From Acidaminococcus hominis (lineage in GTDB: Bacteria; Bacillota; Negativicutes; Acidaminococcales; Acidaminococcaceae), in NCBI RefSeq assembly GCF_021044795.1, contig NZ_JAJNOP010000002.1: a stretch of 64,000 bases of DNA, one strand, 5' to 3'. The notes under the pieces are model-generated. The model was not told the origin of the DNA. It did not search any database and saw only the letters and a list, made by a program, of their open reading frames with translations. Position numbers and translations under genes: made by a program. This document shows positions 16,784 to 24,753 of this stretch, one piece after another (within the stretch, counting starts at the first letter, position 1; each line of letters opens with the position of its first letter).

Positions 16784-18136
16784 TTAGCTGACCGGCAGCT
16801 GGTCGTACAGGGCGTCCCGGAGAATGGCCACCGCCTTGTCCAGATCCTTTCGCTCAATGGTAAGGGGCGGGTTAAAGTACAGTACGTCCCCCATGTTTCG
16901 CAGCACCAGGCCCTTGTCCATGGCTTTGCGGAAAATTTGCCAGCCCAGCCGGCATTTGCTGGGGAAGGGCTCCTTGGTTTGTTTATTGAGAACCAGTTCC
17001 AGGGCGTTGATCAGGCCAATATGGCGGATTTCCCCTACGTTGGGGTGATTGCCCACCGCTTCCTGGAGTCTGGCGTGGAGGTAGGCCCCATTTTCCCGGA
17101 CCCGCTCCAGCAGGTTGTCCCGTTCCAAAATGTCCAGTACCTTCAGGGCAATGGAGCAGGCCAGAGGATTGCCCGCATAGGTGTGGCTGTGGACAAAGGC
17201 CTTTTGGGTGCCGTAGTCATCATAGAAAGCGTTGTACACCTGGTCCGTGGTAATGGTAAGGGACATGGGCAGATACCCGGCAGTCAGACCTTTGGAGGTG
17301 CACAGCAGGTCCGGGCTGACCCCGGCATGCTCAATGGCAAAGAGCTTTCCCGTCCGGCCAAAACCGGCGGCGATTTCGTCGTCGATCAGCAGGACTCCGT
17401 AGGCATCGCACAATTTACGCAGCTTGATCAGGTAGGCCGGGGGATAGATCCGCATACCGGCTGCTCCCTGGAGAATGGGCTCCACCAGACAGGCCGCCGT
17501 TTCGTGCCCGTACTGGGCAAAGGCCCGCTCCGCTGCTTCGAAGCAGTCCGTGTGACAGGTTTGCCGGTTTTCCCCGTAAGGGCAGCGGAAGCAGTCCAGC
17601 CCTTCAAAATGTATATTATCCATGAGCATGGGGTGGAACAGGGCTGCATAGTGGTCCAGGGAACCTACGGAAAGGGCGCCGATGGTCTCTCCGTGGTAGG
17701 AGCAGGGCAGGCACATAAAGCGCTTTCGTTCCGGGTGTCCCGTCTGCACCTGGTATTGAAAGGCCATTTTCATGGCCGCTTCTACAGCAGAAGAACCGTT
17801 GTCGTGGAAGGTAAATTTGGTGAGCCCTTTGGGCAGCAGGGGCTGGAGCCGCTGGGCCAGTTCAATAGCCGGCTTATGGGTGAAATTGGTGAAAATCACG
17901 TGCTCCAGGGTGTCCACCTGCTCCTTGACCGCTGCGTTAAGTTCTGGATTGCAGTGGCCCAGCAGATTGCACCACCAGGAAGAAATAATGTCCAAATAAG
18001 CCTTGCCCTGGCTGTCGTACAGGTATACGCCCTTGGCATGGTCGATGACCACCGGCGGGAAAATCTCATTGTCCTTCATTTGCTGGGCAGGGTGCCAGAT
18101 GAGCTCCTTGTCCAGTTGTTCCCAGGATTTTTCCAT
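16784..18136 (-). CDS. bioA: Adenosylmethionine--8-amino-7-oxononanoate aminotransferase
   Basis: BioA transfers an amino group from S-adenosylmethionine to KAPA, giving diaminopelargonate in biotin synthesis. The 450-residue class III aminotransferase has WWCNLLGHCNPELN, the GSSAVEAAMKMAFQY block, LLIDDEIAAGFGRTG and the PLP lysine in CTSKGLTAGYLP. HTYAGNPLAC and FNPPLTIE match BioA. Its ATG overlaps the bioD stop by one base, with GGAGGTG ahead of it, so the two are translationally coupled. Confidence 0.96.
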   Translation of the reverse strand: MEKSWEQLDKELIWHPAQQMKDNEIFPPVVIDHAKGVYLYDSQGKAYLDIISSWWCNLLGHCNPELNAAVKEQVDTLEHVIFTNFTHKPAIELAQRLQPLLPKGLTKFTFHDNGSSAVEAAMKMAFQYQVQTGHPERKRFMCLPCSYHGETIGALSVGSLDHYAALFHPMLMDNIHFEGLDCFRCPYGENRQTCHTDCFEAAERAFAQYGHETAACLVEPILQGAAGMRIYPPAYLIKLRKLCDAYGVLLIDDEIAAGFGRTGKLFAIEHAGVSPDLLCTSKGLTAGYLPMSLTITTDQVYNAFYDDYGTQKAFVHSHTYAGNPLACSIALKVLDILERDNLLERVRENGAYLHARLQEAVGNHPNVGEIRHIGLINALELVLNKQTKEPFPSKCRLGWQIFRKAMDKGLVLRNMGDVLYFNPPLTIERKDLDKAVAILRDALYDQLPVS

Positions 18137-18825
18137 TAGTTCTTCACCTCCAAAGGCGCAAAGCAGGCTGCCAGGGTTTTGGGGTCGCAGTCCAGCGATG
18201 CAGCTCCTGTAGGAATTTTGGCCAGCACCGGTACCCCGGTCATTGCGGGAATCATTTTGAGGTTATCCTCTTCCAGGACACCACCCTGCCAATGGTTCAG
18301 CAGCACGCCCTTTACGGGAATCCCCAGCTTTTCACAGTAGGCAGCAGTGGTGACAATATGGTTCAGGGTGCCCAGGCCGGCCTTGGCCACAAGCAGGACC
18401 GGCAGCTCCAGCAGCCGGATAATATCCGTTAGGTCGATATGGGCCTTTGCATCCCGGCGGAGGGGGCAGGCGATGCCCCCGGAACCTTCCATTACCAGAT
18501 AGGGATAGCGGGCCGCAGCCTTTTGAAAATCCCGGTGAATCACCGCAAGGTCCACCGGATTGCCCTCCAGCTGGGCCGCCAGGTGCGGGGATACCGCTGT
18601 TTTGTACAGATAGGAAAGCAGCAGGTCTTCCGGTTCCCCAATTTGGGCAAAACGGTTGACGAAACCCGCATCCGACTCCGCCACCGAGTCCGCTCCGCTG
18701 ATAGCCGCCTTGTAGTAGCCCGTGTCATAACCGCCCTGACGCAGGGTCTTGATCAGCAGCGCTGTAACATACGTTTTGCCGATATCCGTGTCTGTACCGG
18801 TAATGAAAAGTCCGTTTGACATCAT
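18136..18825 (-). CDS. bioD: Dethiobiotin synthetase
   Basis: BioD closes the ureido ring of dethiobiotin from diaminopelargonate, CO2 and ATP. The 229-residue protein begins with the P-loop FITGTDTDIGKTYVT and has the catalytic Lys in YYKAAISGA, VMEGSGGIACPL and VLLNHWQ. Two consecutive ATG codons can serve as start, with GGGGG just upstream. It is first gene of bioD-bioA, directly behind a BirA-like operator. bioB, bioF and the pimelate genes are not in the window. Confidence 0.96.
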   Translation of the reverse strand: MMSNGLFITGTDTDIGKTYVTALLIKTLRQGGYDTGYYKAAISGADSVAESDAGFVNRFAQIGEPEDLLLSYLYKTAVSPHLAAQLEGNPVDLAVIHRDFQKAAARYPYLVMEGSGGIACPLRRDAKAHIDLTDIIRLLELPVLLVAKAGLGTLNHIVTTAAYCEKLGIPVKGVLLNHWQGGVLEEDNLKMIPAMTGVPVLAKIPTGAASLDCDPKTLAACFAPLEVKN

Positions 18826-18881
18826 ATATTCCCCCTAAACAGATTGGTGCGGCTCTAGTTGAGCCGCGGTTAACTTTATTT

Positions 18882-18917
18882 ATGATAACGTAAACCAAAA
18901 TTACAATCAAGGTTAAC
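18882..18917 (-). promoter_or_regulatory. bioD promoter with overlapping BirA-like operator
   Basis: On the plus strand GTAAACC (18890-18896) and GGTTAAC (18911-18917) face each other over 14 bases, matching the BirA pattern TTGTAAACC-N14/15-GGTTTACAA. A minus-strand promoter with -35 TTGATT (18905-18910) and -10 TATCAT (18882-18887), 17-base spacer, is covered by this site. Additional GTTAAC copies lie at 18869 and 18926. This suggests biotin repression of bioDA. Confidence 0.75.
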
Positions 18918-18953
18918 GGTAAAAAGTTAACGATAAATTGTATATATTAGGTA

Positions 18954-18982
18954 TTGATAACTGTGTACGTTCGTGTTACAAT
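18954..18982 (+). promoter_or_regulatory. Promoter of the second nitroreductase gene
   Basis: TTGATA at 18954-18959 and TACAAT at 18977-18982 with a 17-base spacer; divergent from the bio promoter. Confidence 0.7.
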
Positions 18983-19067
18983 TGAGACAAAATATAGGAA
19001 GCACGGTTTGGAGTACCCCCCGGGGAGTCCGCGCTTCAGGCGTTTGCCAGTATTAGGAGGGAATTGT

Positions 19068-19568
19068 ATGACTAGCAGTATTTTTACCCGTGTCAGCGTA
19101 AGACGGTATGAGGACCGTCCTGTAGAACAGGAAAAAACCGATTACTTATTGAAGGCCGCCATGCAGGCACCTTCCGCCGGGGACCAGCAGCCCTGGGAAT
19201 TTTACGTAATCAAGAACCCCATTATTTTGGCCAAACTGGCCCGAATCAGCGAATATTCCGGCGCCGTAGGCCGTGCACCCATTGCCATTTTGAGCGTAAT
19301 GCGCACCGAAGGACTGCCCTTCCAGCCGGTTGCTCCTGTGGATATGAGCATCTGCATGGAAAATATGTGGCTGGCTTGCAGTGAAGTAGGTTTGGGCGGC
19401 GTTTGGATTGGGGTAGCTCCCTTTGAAGACCGCATTGCCAAGGTAAAGGAAATCCTGAACCTTCCCGATACCCTGCAGCCCTTTGCCATTTTGGCCTATG
19501 GCTATCCGGACAAGGAACGGCAGCAGCGGGACCGTTGGGATCCCAAGAGAATCCACGTGGTGGAATAA
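19068..19568 (+). CDS. Nitroreductase-family protein
   Basis: A 166-residue short nitroreductase-fold FMN oxidoreductase. Features are RVSVRRYEDRPV for flavin phosphate binding, the QAPSAGDQQPWEFYVI motif, and GLGGVWIGVAPFEDR with AILAYGYPDKE near the C-terminus. The start at 19068 follows TAGGAGGG; an earlier in-frame start would run through the leader. It is monocistronic between its own promoter and a hairpin terminator. The natural electron acceptor is unknown. Confidence 0.9.
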   Translation: MTSSIFTRVSVRRYEDRPVEQEKTDYLLKAAMQAPSAGDQQPWEFYVIKNPIILAKLARISEYSGAVGRAPIAILSVMRTEGLPFQPVAPVDMSICMENMWLACSEVGLGGVWIGVAPFEDRIAKVKEILNLPDTLQPFAILAYGYPDKERQQRDRWDPKRIHVVE

Positions 19569-19580
19569 ACCGCGTAAAAA

Positions 19581-19617
19581 GAGACACTCTGCAAAAGCGC
19601 AGGGTGTCTTGCTTTTT
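19581..19617 (+). terminator. Terminator after the nitroreductase
   Basis: GACACTCTGC pairs with GCGCAGGGTGTC, followed by TTGCTTTTT. Confidence 0.85.
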
Positions 19618-19770
19618 GTGGGAGTTTTATCACCCAACCCTTTTGCTATACTAAGGTTAGCGGAAGGATTAGCCTAGCAAATGCCCTAGCAGTCTGCGTT
19701 GAGGCAAGCTGTCCTGCCCGTCAGCCGGTGTGCCCTGGTACCCGGCAAGCCAGCAGAGGAGGTTTTGCAA

Positions 19771-20271
19771 ATGGGTGATTTTTTTATGGGTTTAATCAAG
19801 TTGGGGCTATTTTTTCAATTCGGACTGCCAATTCTGGTGGGAATCCTTGTTCTTATTGTTTCGGCCTTTGCCCCGGGGAGCATCCTGTCCTTTAGCGGCA
19901 GGTTAAGCCGGAAAAAATATTTTCTCTATGGTTTGGGGGATTTTGCCCTGCTGATGGTGGGTATGCTCCTGGCCTTTTGGGGAGAAGCGCAGAGCATGTC
20001 CGCCGTTATGGATGTGGGACTGATTCTTGCCGTGGTCAGTTTTATTTTTTTCTACTCCCTGGCTGCCAGACGGCTGCACGACTTTGGCCAATCTGCCTGG
20101 TGGTGTTTGGCCCTTTTTGTGATGTTTCGCCTGCTGCCCAGCGGGCCGGACATGAAAGATGCTTTGAACCTGATTATCTTTGCCGGTTTGGCACTGATTC
20201 CAGGAGACAAAGGGAACAACCGGTACGGCCCGGATCCCTTGGACCCCACCAACTACCCGGAGGTATGGTAG
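19771..20271 (+). CDS. DUF805 family membrane protein
   Basis: A 166-residue membrane protein with about four or five hydrophobic segments. The DUF805 marks are LSFSGRLSRKKYF before the core helices, RLHDFGQSAWW after them and the C-terminal NNRYGPDPLDP. The function of the family is not established. It differs from short DUF805 proteins by an extra N-terminal hydrophobic segment. The ATG at 19771 has AGAGGAGG upstream. It stands alone between terminators. Confidence 0.85.
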   Translation: MGDFFMGLIKLGLFFQFGLPILVGILVLIVSAFAPGSILSFSGRLSRKKYFLYGLGDFALLMVGMLLAFWGEAQSMSAVMDVGLILAVVSFIFFYSLAARRLHDFGQSAWWCLALFVMFRLLPSGPDMKDALNLIIFAGLALIPGDKGNNRYGPDPLDPTNYPEVW

Positions 20272-20318
20272 GGCAGGCTTTTGCCAAGCCGCTGCACAAA
20301 TTACAGATAAAAAGAAAG

Positions 20319-20358
20319 GTCAGTTTCCCAAAACCGAAACAAGGGAAACTGACTTTTT
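20319..20358. terminator. Bidirectional terminator
   Basis: GTCAGTTTCCC (20319-20329) pairs with GGGAAACTGAC (20343-20353), then a T run; it also lies just after the convergent ABC gene. Confidence 0.9.
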
Positions 20359-20374
20359 TGCTGTACCAACGAAA

Positions 20375-22219
20375 TTATGCCCCGGCAAACTGGCTGTTGT
20401 ATAGGTCCGCATAGGCGCCGCCCTGCTGCAGCAGTTCCTGATGGGTGCCCTGTTCCACAATATTGCCGCCGGCCATAACCAGAATCAGGTCTGCGTCCAC
20501 AATGGTGGACAGCCGGTGGGCAATGACAAAGCTAGTCCTGTCCTGCATCAGGGTCTTCATAGCCCGGTTGATTTCCATTTCCGTCTGGGTATCCACGCTG
20601 GAGGTGGCCTCGTCCAAAATCAAAAGGGGAGGGTTGCAGAGAATGACCCGGGCAATGGTCAGCAGCTGGCGCTGGCCTACGGAAATGGCTTCGCTGTCAT
20701 TTTCCAGCCGGGTATCATAGCCCTGGGGCAGGGTTCGTACAAAGAAGTCCACCCGGGCTGCCTGTGCTGCCTTGCGGATTTCTTCTGGGGAAGCGTCCGG
20801 CCTGCCATAGGCAATGTTTTCACCAATGGTGCCTTCAAACAGCCAGGTATCCTGGAGTACCATGCCAAAATAGGAACGGAGCTGCTGCCGGGACAGGTCG
20901 GCAATATCCACATCGTCCAGGAGAATCTTCCCGCCCTGAACTTCGTAGAAGCGCATCAAGAGATTGATCAGGGTGGTCTTCCCGGCACCGGTTTCCCCTA
21001 CAATGGCCACCTTTTGGCCGGGCTGTACGGTAAAGCTGACTCCTTTCATAATTTCCTTGTCCGGACTGTAGCCAAACCGTACCTGACGAAATTCCACTTT
21101 GCCCCGTATAGTAGGAAGCACCGGGGGCTGCGCCGGCTCCGGGCTCAGTTCCGGCTCGTCCAGCAGTTGGTAGACTCGCTCCGCAGAGGCCAGGGCAGAC
21201 TGCATGGAGGTAATTACGTAGGAAGCATCTGTCAGCGGCTCCGCAGCCTGGTTCATATACTGGAGAAAGGCCTGGAAGGCCCCCACACTGAGGCGTCCCT
21301 GAATCAGCAGACTGCTGGCCCAAAGGGCGATGCCCACTTGTCCAAGCCGATTTACCAGACGGATGGCTGGATTCACTACATTAATGAGAAAATCTACCTT
21401 TTCAGAAGACCGGGCCAAGGCTTCGTTGGCAGTATGAATATGCTGGGAACTGTCCGCTTCCCGGCTGAAGGCTTTGAGAATTACCCGGCCGCTGTTGTAT
21501 TCCTCTATCAGGCTGGTGACCCTGCCCATAGCTTGCTGCCGGGCGGAGGCTTGGTTCAGGGTGGCCTGGGAAAACAGTTTGGTAACTCCCAGCGCCAGCA
21601 GGGTAAAGAGCCCGAACAGCAGGGTCAGCCGGGGCTGGAAATGGAACATCATAACCAGTGCCCCCAGCACCATGCCGACCGAAGTAAACAGCTCTAGCAC
21701 CCCATTTTGCAGGGCTTCGGACATTTTGTCCAGGTCGTTGGTAAAGCGGCTGAGGCTGTCTCCCGTGGGCTGATGGTCAAAATACGACAGGGGCAGCCGG
21801 TTTAATTTCTGGCTTAGTTCTGTCCGCAAGTGCAGGGACAGGGTCTCCGCAAAGGAGAGCATGGCATAGCTTTGCAGACTATAGAACAGCCAGGCTCCCA
21901 GATATAGCAGAAACAAAATTCCGATTTCCCGGCCGCCCTGCTGCCAGGTTACGTGAAATGCCTGTCCCAGGGTTTGGCTTATCTGAATGTCGTTCCACAG
22001 ATGGTCAATGACCCCGGCACTGTACCAGGGTGCTGCAATCATCAAAATGGTGTAGAAGGTTACGGACAGCAGCACCAGAATAAGCCTTTGGTGGAAGGCC
22101 CGGGCTGTTTGCCACAGTCGTTTCAGGGTTTTCCAGGCAGCCTGGGGCTTTTCAAAGGACAGTTCATAGGCCAGGGAAGTGTCCTGTTGGTGTTCAGTTT
22201 GCCGGTTGTCCTGTGCCAT
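20375..22219 (-). CDS. ABC exporter half-transporter, canonical-ATPase subunit
   Basis: A 614-residue type IV ABC exporter with six membrane segments followed by an ATPase domain. Walker A is GETGAGKTT, the signature is degenerate (ISVGQRQL), and Walker B is LLILDEATSSVD with the catalytic Glu; the switch His is in IAHRLS. It overlaps the preceding ABC gene by 26 bases, so the two make a heterodimer of the BmrCD/TM287-288 type. The start at 22219 has AAAGGAGG upstream. Substrates of such pairs are usually drugs or lipids; here unknown. Confidence 0.9.
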   Translation of the reverse strand: MAQDNRQTEHQQDTSLAYELSFEKPQAAWKTLKRLWQTARAFHQRLILVLLSVTFYTILMIAAPWYSAGVIDHLWNDIQISQTLGQAFHVTWQQGGREIGILFLLYLGAWLFYSLQSYAMLSFAETLSLHLRTELSQKLNRLPLSYFDHQPTGDSLSRFTNDLDKMSEALQNGVLELFTSVGMVLGALVMMFHFQPRLTLLFGLFTLLALGVTKLFSQATLNQASARQQAMGRVTSLIEEYNSGRVILKAFSREADSSQHIHTANEALARSSEKVDFLINVVNPAIRLVNRLGQVGIALWASSLLIQGRLSVGAFQAFLQYMNQAAEPLTDASYVITSMQSALASAERVYQLLDEPELSPEPAQPPVLPTIRGKVEFRQVRFGYSPDKEIMKGVSFTVQPGQKVAIVGETGAGKTTLINLLMRFYEVQGGKILLDDVDIADLSRQQLRSYFGMVLQDTWLFEGTIGENIAYGRPDASPEEIRKAAQAARVDFFVRTLPQGYDTRLENDSEAISVGQRQLLTIARVILCNPPLLILDEATSSVDTQTEMEINRAMKTLMQDRTSFVIAHRLSTIVDADLILVMAGGNIVEQGTHQELLQQGGAYADLYNSQFAGA

Positions 22220-23939
22220 GGCAGCTGCCTCCTTTCGTTTGGGATTCCACAATCTGTTGGTATGCTGGGCAGCCTTTCAGCAATTCCTGATGGGTGCCCA
22301 CCCCCACGGTCCGGCCGTCTTCCAGCACAATAATCTGGTCCGCTGTTTCAATGGTGCTGACCCGTTGGGCAATAATCAGAACCGAACTCCCTGCCAGGGT
22401 GTTTTTAAGGGCCCGCCGCAGGGCCGCATCCGTTTTGAAATCCAAGGCAGAAAAGCTGTCATCAAAAATGTACAAATCTGCTTTTTTGAGCAGCGCCCGA
22501 GCAATGGCCAGCCGCTGCCGCTGCCCACCAGAAAAATTGGTTCCCCCTTGGGATACCTGGGTTTCCAGTCCTTCCGGCAGGTCCTTCACAAAGTCCGCCT
22601 GGGCAATGGAAAGGGCCTTTTTCAGGTCCTCCTGGGAAGCTTCTTTCCAGCCCACCCGCAGGTTTTCGGCCAGGGTGCCGGAAAACAGCCAAGCCTTTTG
22701 GGGTACATAGGAAATATGTTTGCGCAGCTGTTCCTGGGTCAGCTGGCGAATATCCATTCCCTCCAGGGTAATGGCTCCTTCCGTTACATCGTGAAAGCGG
22801 AGCAGGAGCTTGGCCAGGGTGGATTTTCCGCTGCCGGTGCTGCCAATAATGGCGGTGGTTTTTCCCCGGCACAGGGCAAAGTCCAGGTTTTGCAGAGCAG
22901 CCTCCGCCGCGTTGGCAAAACGGAAAGTAACGTTATGCAGCCGGAACACTTCGGGTGCAGCCGCAGGCAGTGCTTTTGCCTTCCCATCAGTAATTTCCGG
23001 CTGCTTTGCCAAAACAGCACCAATCCGGTTTAGGCATACTTTGGCCCGGGGCAGGAGAATCACCACCATTTGGGCCAAAATCACGTAGAACAAAATCAGA
23101 ATGGCGTATTCCGTGAGAGCAGTCAGGTCCCCAATCTCCAGCTGCCTTGCGCCAATCTGGTCCGCTCCCAGCCACAAAATGGTACAGATGCATAGGTTCA
23201 TGACAAAGATGGCCAGGCTTTCCAGGCCGAAAAACAGTCCATTGGCATGAATGGCTGATTCTGCATAGTCTGCAAAGGACCGGTGCAGCCGTTTTTCTTC
23301 GTAGGCTTCCTTGTTGAAGGCACGGATAACCCGCACCCCGGTGAGATTTTCCCGAATCAGCACATTGATTTTATCCAGCAGGGTTTGCAGCTTTTCAAAA
23401 ATGACTGCCGCTTTCCGGGTAATCAGCACGGCCCCGCCCAAAATTACCGTGGTGACCCCAATCATCAGCTTTCCCATTTCCGGGTTCAGGGAGTAGGCCA
23501 GCCCCATCCCCATGAGGCACAGGGCAGGTACTGGCAAAATCATCTGAATGGACCAGGTAAAAGCCTGTTGGACCACGCTGACATCTGTCAGGGTACGGGT
23601 AATCAGGGAACCGGTGCCAAACTGGTCAAAATCGGTCTCCGAAAAGGCAAGGACGTGGTCGTACAGAGCATTGCGCAGGTCCCGTCCCAGCCTGGCCGAC
23701 AGCCGGGCGCAGAGAAAACTGCCCACCAGCGTTCCTAGGGCAGAGAGCAGTACCGCTCCCAGCATACAGACACCTTTATGGACCACTTCCGGCCAATTGC
23801 CTGTTTCCAGGCCAATGTTGATCATTTCCGCTGCCAGGGTGGGAATATACAGGGTGCCTGCCACATCTATCAAAGTCACCAGTACGGTGAAAAAGCAGAG
23901 ACATTTGTAGGGCTTGAGAAAATGCAGCAGAACCCTCAT
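22194..23939 (-). CDS. ABC exporter half-transporter, degenerate-site subunit
   Basis: A 581-residue six-helix ABC exporter subunit. Walker A is GSTGSGKST, the signature FSGGQRQR is intact, but Walker B ends in IFDDSFSALD, with Asp where the catalytic Glu should be. The H-loop is IAQRVS, with Gln instead of the switch His. Together with its neighbour it forms one canonical and one degenerate ATP site, as in heterodimeric exporters. Its start overlaps the MarR stop by four bases (ATGA type). Confidence 0.9.
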   Translation of the reverse strand: MRVLLHFLKPYKCLCFFTVLVTLIDVAGTLYIPTLAAEMINIGLETGNWPEVVHKGVCMLGAVLLSALGTLVGSFLCARLSARLGRDLRNALYDHVLAFSETDFDQFGTGSLITRTLTDVSVVQQAFTWSIQMILPVPALCLMGMGLAYSLNPEMGKLMIGVTTVILGGAVLITRKAAVIFEKLQTLLDKINVLIRENLTGVRVIRAFNKEAYEEKRLHRSFADYAESAIHANGLFFGLESLAIFVMNLCICTILWLGADQIGARQLEIGDLTALTEYAILILFYVILAQMVVILLPRAKVCLNRIGAVLAKQPEITDGKAKALPAAAPEVFRLHNVTFRFANAAEAALQNLDFALCRGKTTAIIGSTGSGKSTLAKLLLRFHDVTEGAITLEGMDIRQLTQEQLRKHISYVPQKAWLFSGTLAENLRVGWKEASQEDLKKALSIAQADFVKDLPEGLETQVSQGGTNFSGGQRQRLAIARALLKKADLYIFDDSFSALDFKTDAALRRALKNTLAGSSVLIIAQRVSTIETADQIIVLEDGRTVGVGTHQELLKGCPAYQQIVESQTKGGSCHGTGQPAN

Positions 23940-24433
23940 GGCGTAGTCCTCCCTTTCCCCTTTTGGCCTGTCTGCGAGGTTTCCTCCAGTTTCTCCACAT
24001 GGGTCTGGAATGCCAGCTTCAGCCGGTCACTGAGGAAAGCTAGGGCATCAATAAAGGAAGTAGAGTATTTTTCTACCGTTTCCGTAAAAGCCTGGGCTTC
24101 CGCCTGATAAATCGGCGCCAGTACCTTTCGGGTGTAGGCTTGTCCCAGGGGGGTCAGTTCAATATGGCATTCCCGCCGTTTGCCGGGAATGGGGGACAGC
24201 GTCAGATAACCTTCTGACTCTGCCTGCTTAATGGTGGTGTTCAGCGTACTTTTGGGAAAACCCCATTCTGCACAAATTTCCTTTTGGGAATGGGCCTGGC
24301 CGTTATCCAGGGCATACAGCAGCCACAGCAGGGATTCCTTGATGCCAATTTTGGCGGTATCGTTGTAATAGAGCTCGTCAATATTATTTATGGCGATAAT
24401 CAGCCGGCGCATAGCTTTACGGTCTTGTTCCAC
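23936..24433 (-). CDS. MarR-family transcriptional regulator
   Basis: A 165-residue winged-helix regulator. The DNA-binding region is SQKEICAEWGFPKSTLNTTIKQAESEGYLTL, and the wing contains PGKRRECHIELTPLG. The GTG start at 24433 has AAGGAGG eight bases ahead. It is first gene of a three-gene operon with the two ABC subunits and probably represses it. Two near-palindromic CGAAATCG elements lie in its promoter region (see the operator entry), which fits autoregulation released by a ligand or drug. Confidence 0.92.
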   Translation of the reverse strand: MEQDRKAMRRLIIAINNIDELYYNDTAKIGIKESLLWLLYALDNGQAHSQKEICAEWGFPKSTLNTTIKQAESEGYLTLSPIPGKRRECHIELTPLGQAYTRKVLAPIYQAEAQAFTETVEKYSTSFIDALAFLSDRLKLAFQTHVEKLEETSQTGQKGKGRTTP

Positions 24434-24448
24434 TTTGGAAGCCTCCTT

Positions 24449-24510
24449 ATAATCCGAAATCGTATTTTAAACCTGTATTAGATTATAGTACGAAATCGGA
24501 TTATAATCAA
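24449..24510 (-). promoter_or_regulatory. marR-ABC promoter with two operator-like elements
   Basis: On the minus strand -35 TTGATT (24505-24510) and -10 TATAAT (24482-24487) are 17 bases apart. TATAATCCGAAATCGTA (24449-24465) and TACGAAATCGGATTATA (24489-24505) form an imperfect inverted repeat, each with CGAAATCG at its core. One copy fills the promoter spacer, the other sits just before the ribosome binding site. Confidence 0.78.
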
Positions 24511-24708
24511 CCCGCATTTTTACCTGCTGGGGAGGATGCCGGCAATAGCTGCTGTGATTTTTGCCTTTTGCAGGGTATTTTTTGCCGTTAGCTTGGTCTT
24601 TCTTACTCTGAAAAGAATGAGTATTGACTTTTGCACTGCAAAACTGTTTGAATGAAAATAACGAATATTGCGGGTGCTGGCAGCCTGGCAGGCCGCAGAA
24701 ATCTAATG

Positions 24709-24751
24709 CTCCTGCCAAGGCGCTGCGGTGTTTTACCGCAAACGGCAGGAG
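24709..24751 (+). promoter_or_regulatory. Hairpin that hides the MATE ribosome binding site
   Basis: CTCCTGCC (24709-24716) is fully complementary to GGCAGGAG (24744-24751), which contains the only good Shine-Dalgarno sequence before the MATE ATG at 24754. An inner stem TGCGGT/ACCGCA (24724-24740) extends the hairpin. There is no T run, so it is not a terminator. Confidence 0.6.
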
Positions 24752-24753
24752 TT

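Noticed and set aside
18850..18868. GCGGCTC/GAGCCGC hairpin in the bioD leader as a terminator
   Set aside because: No T run follows on the minus strand; it may be a leader stem only.
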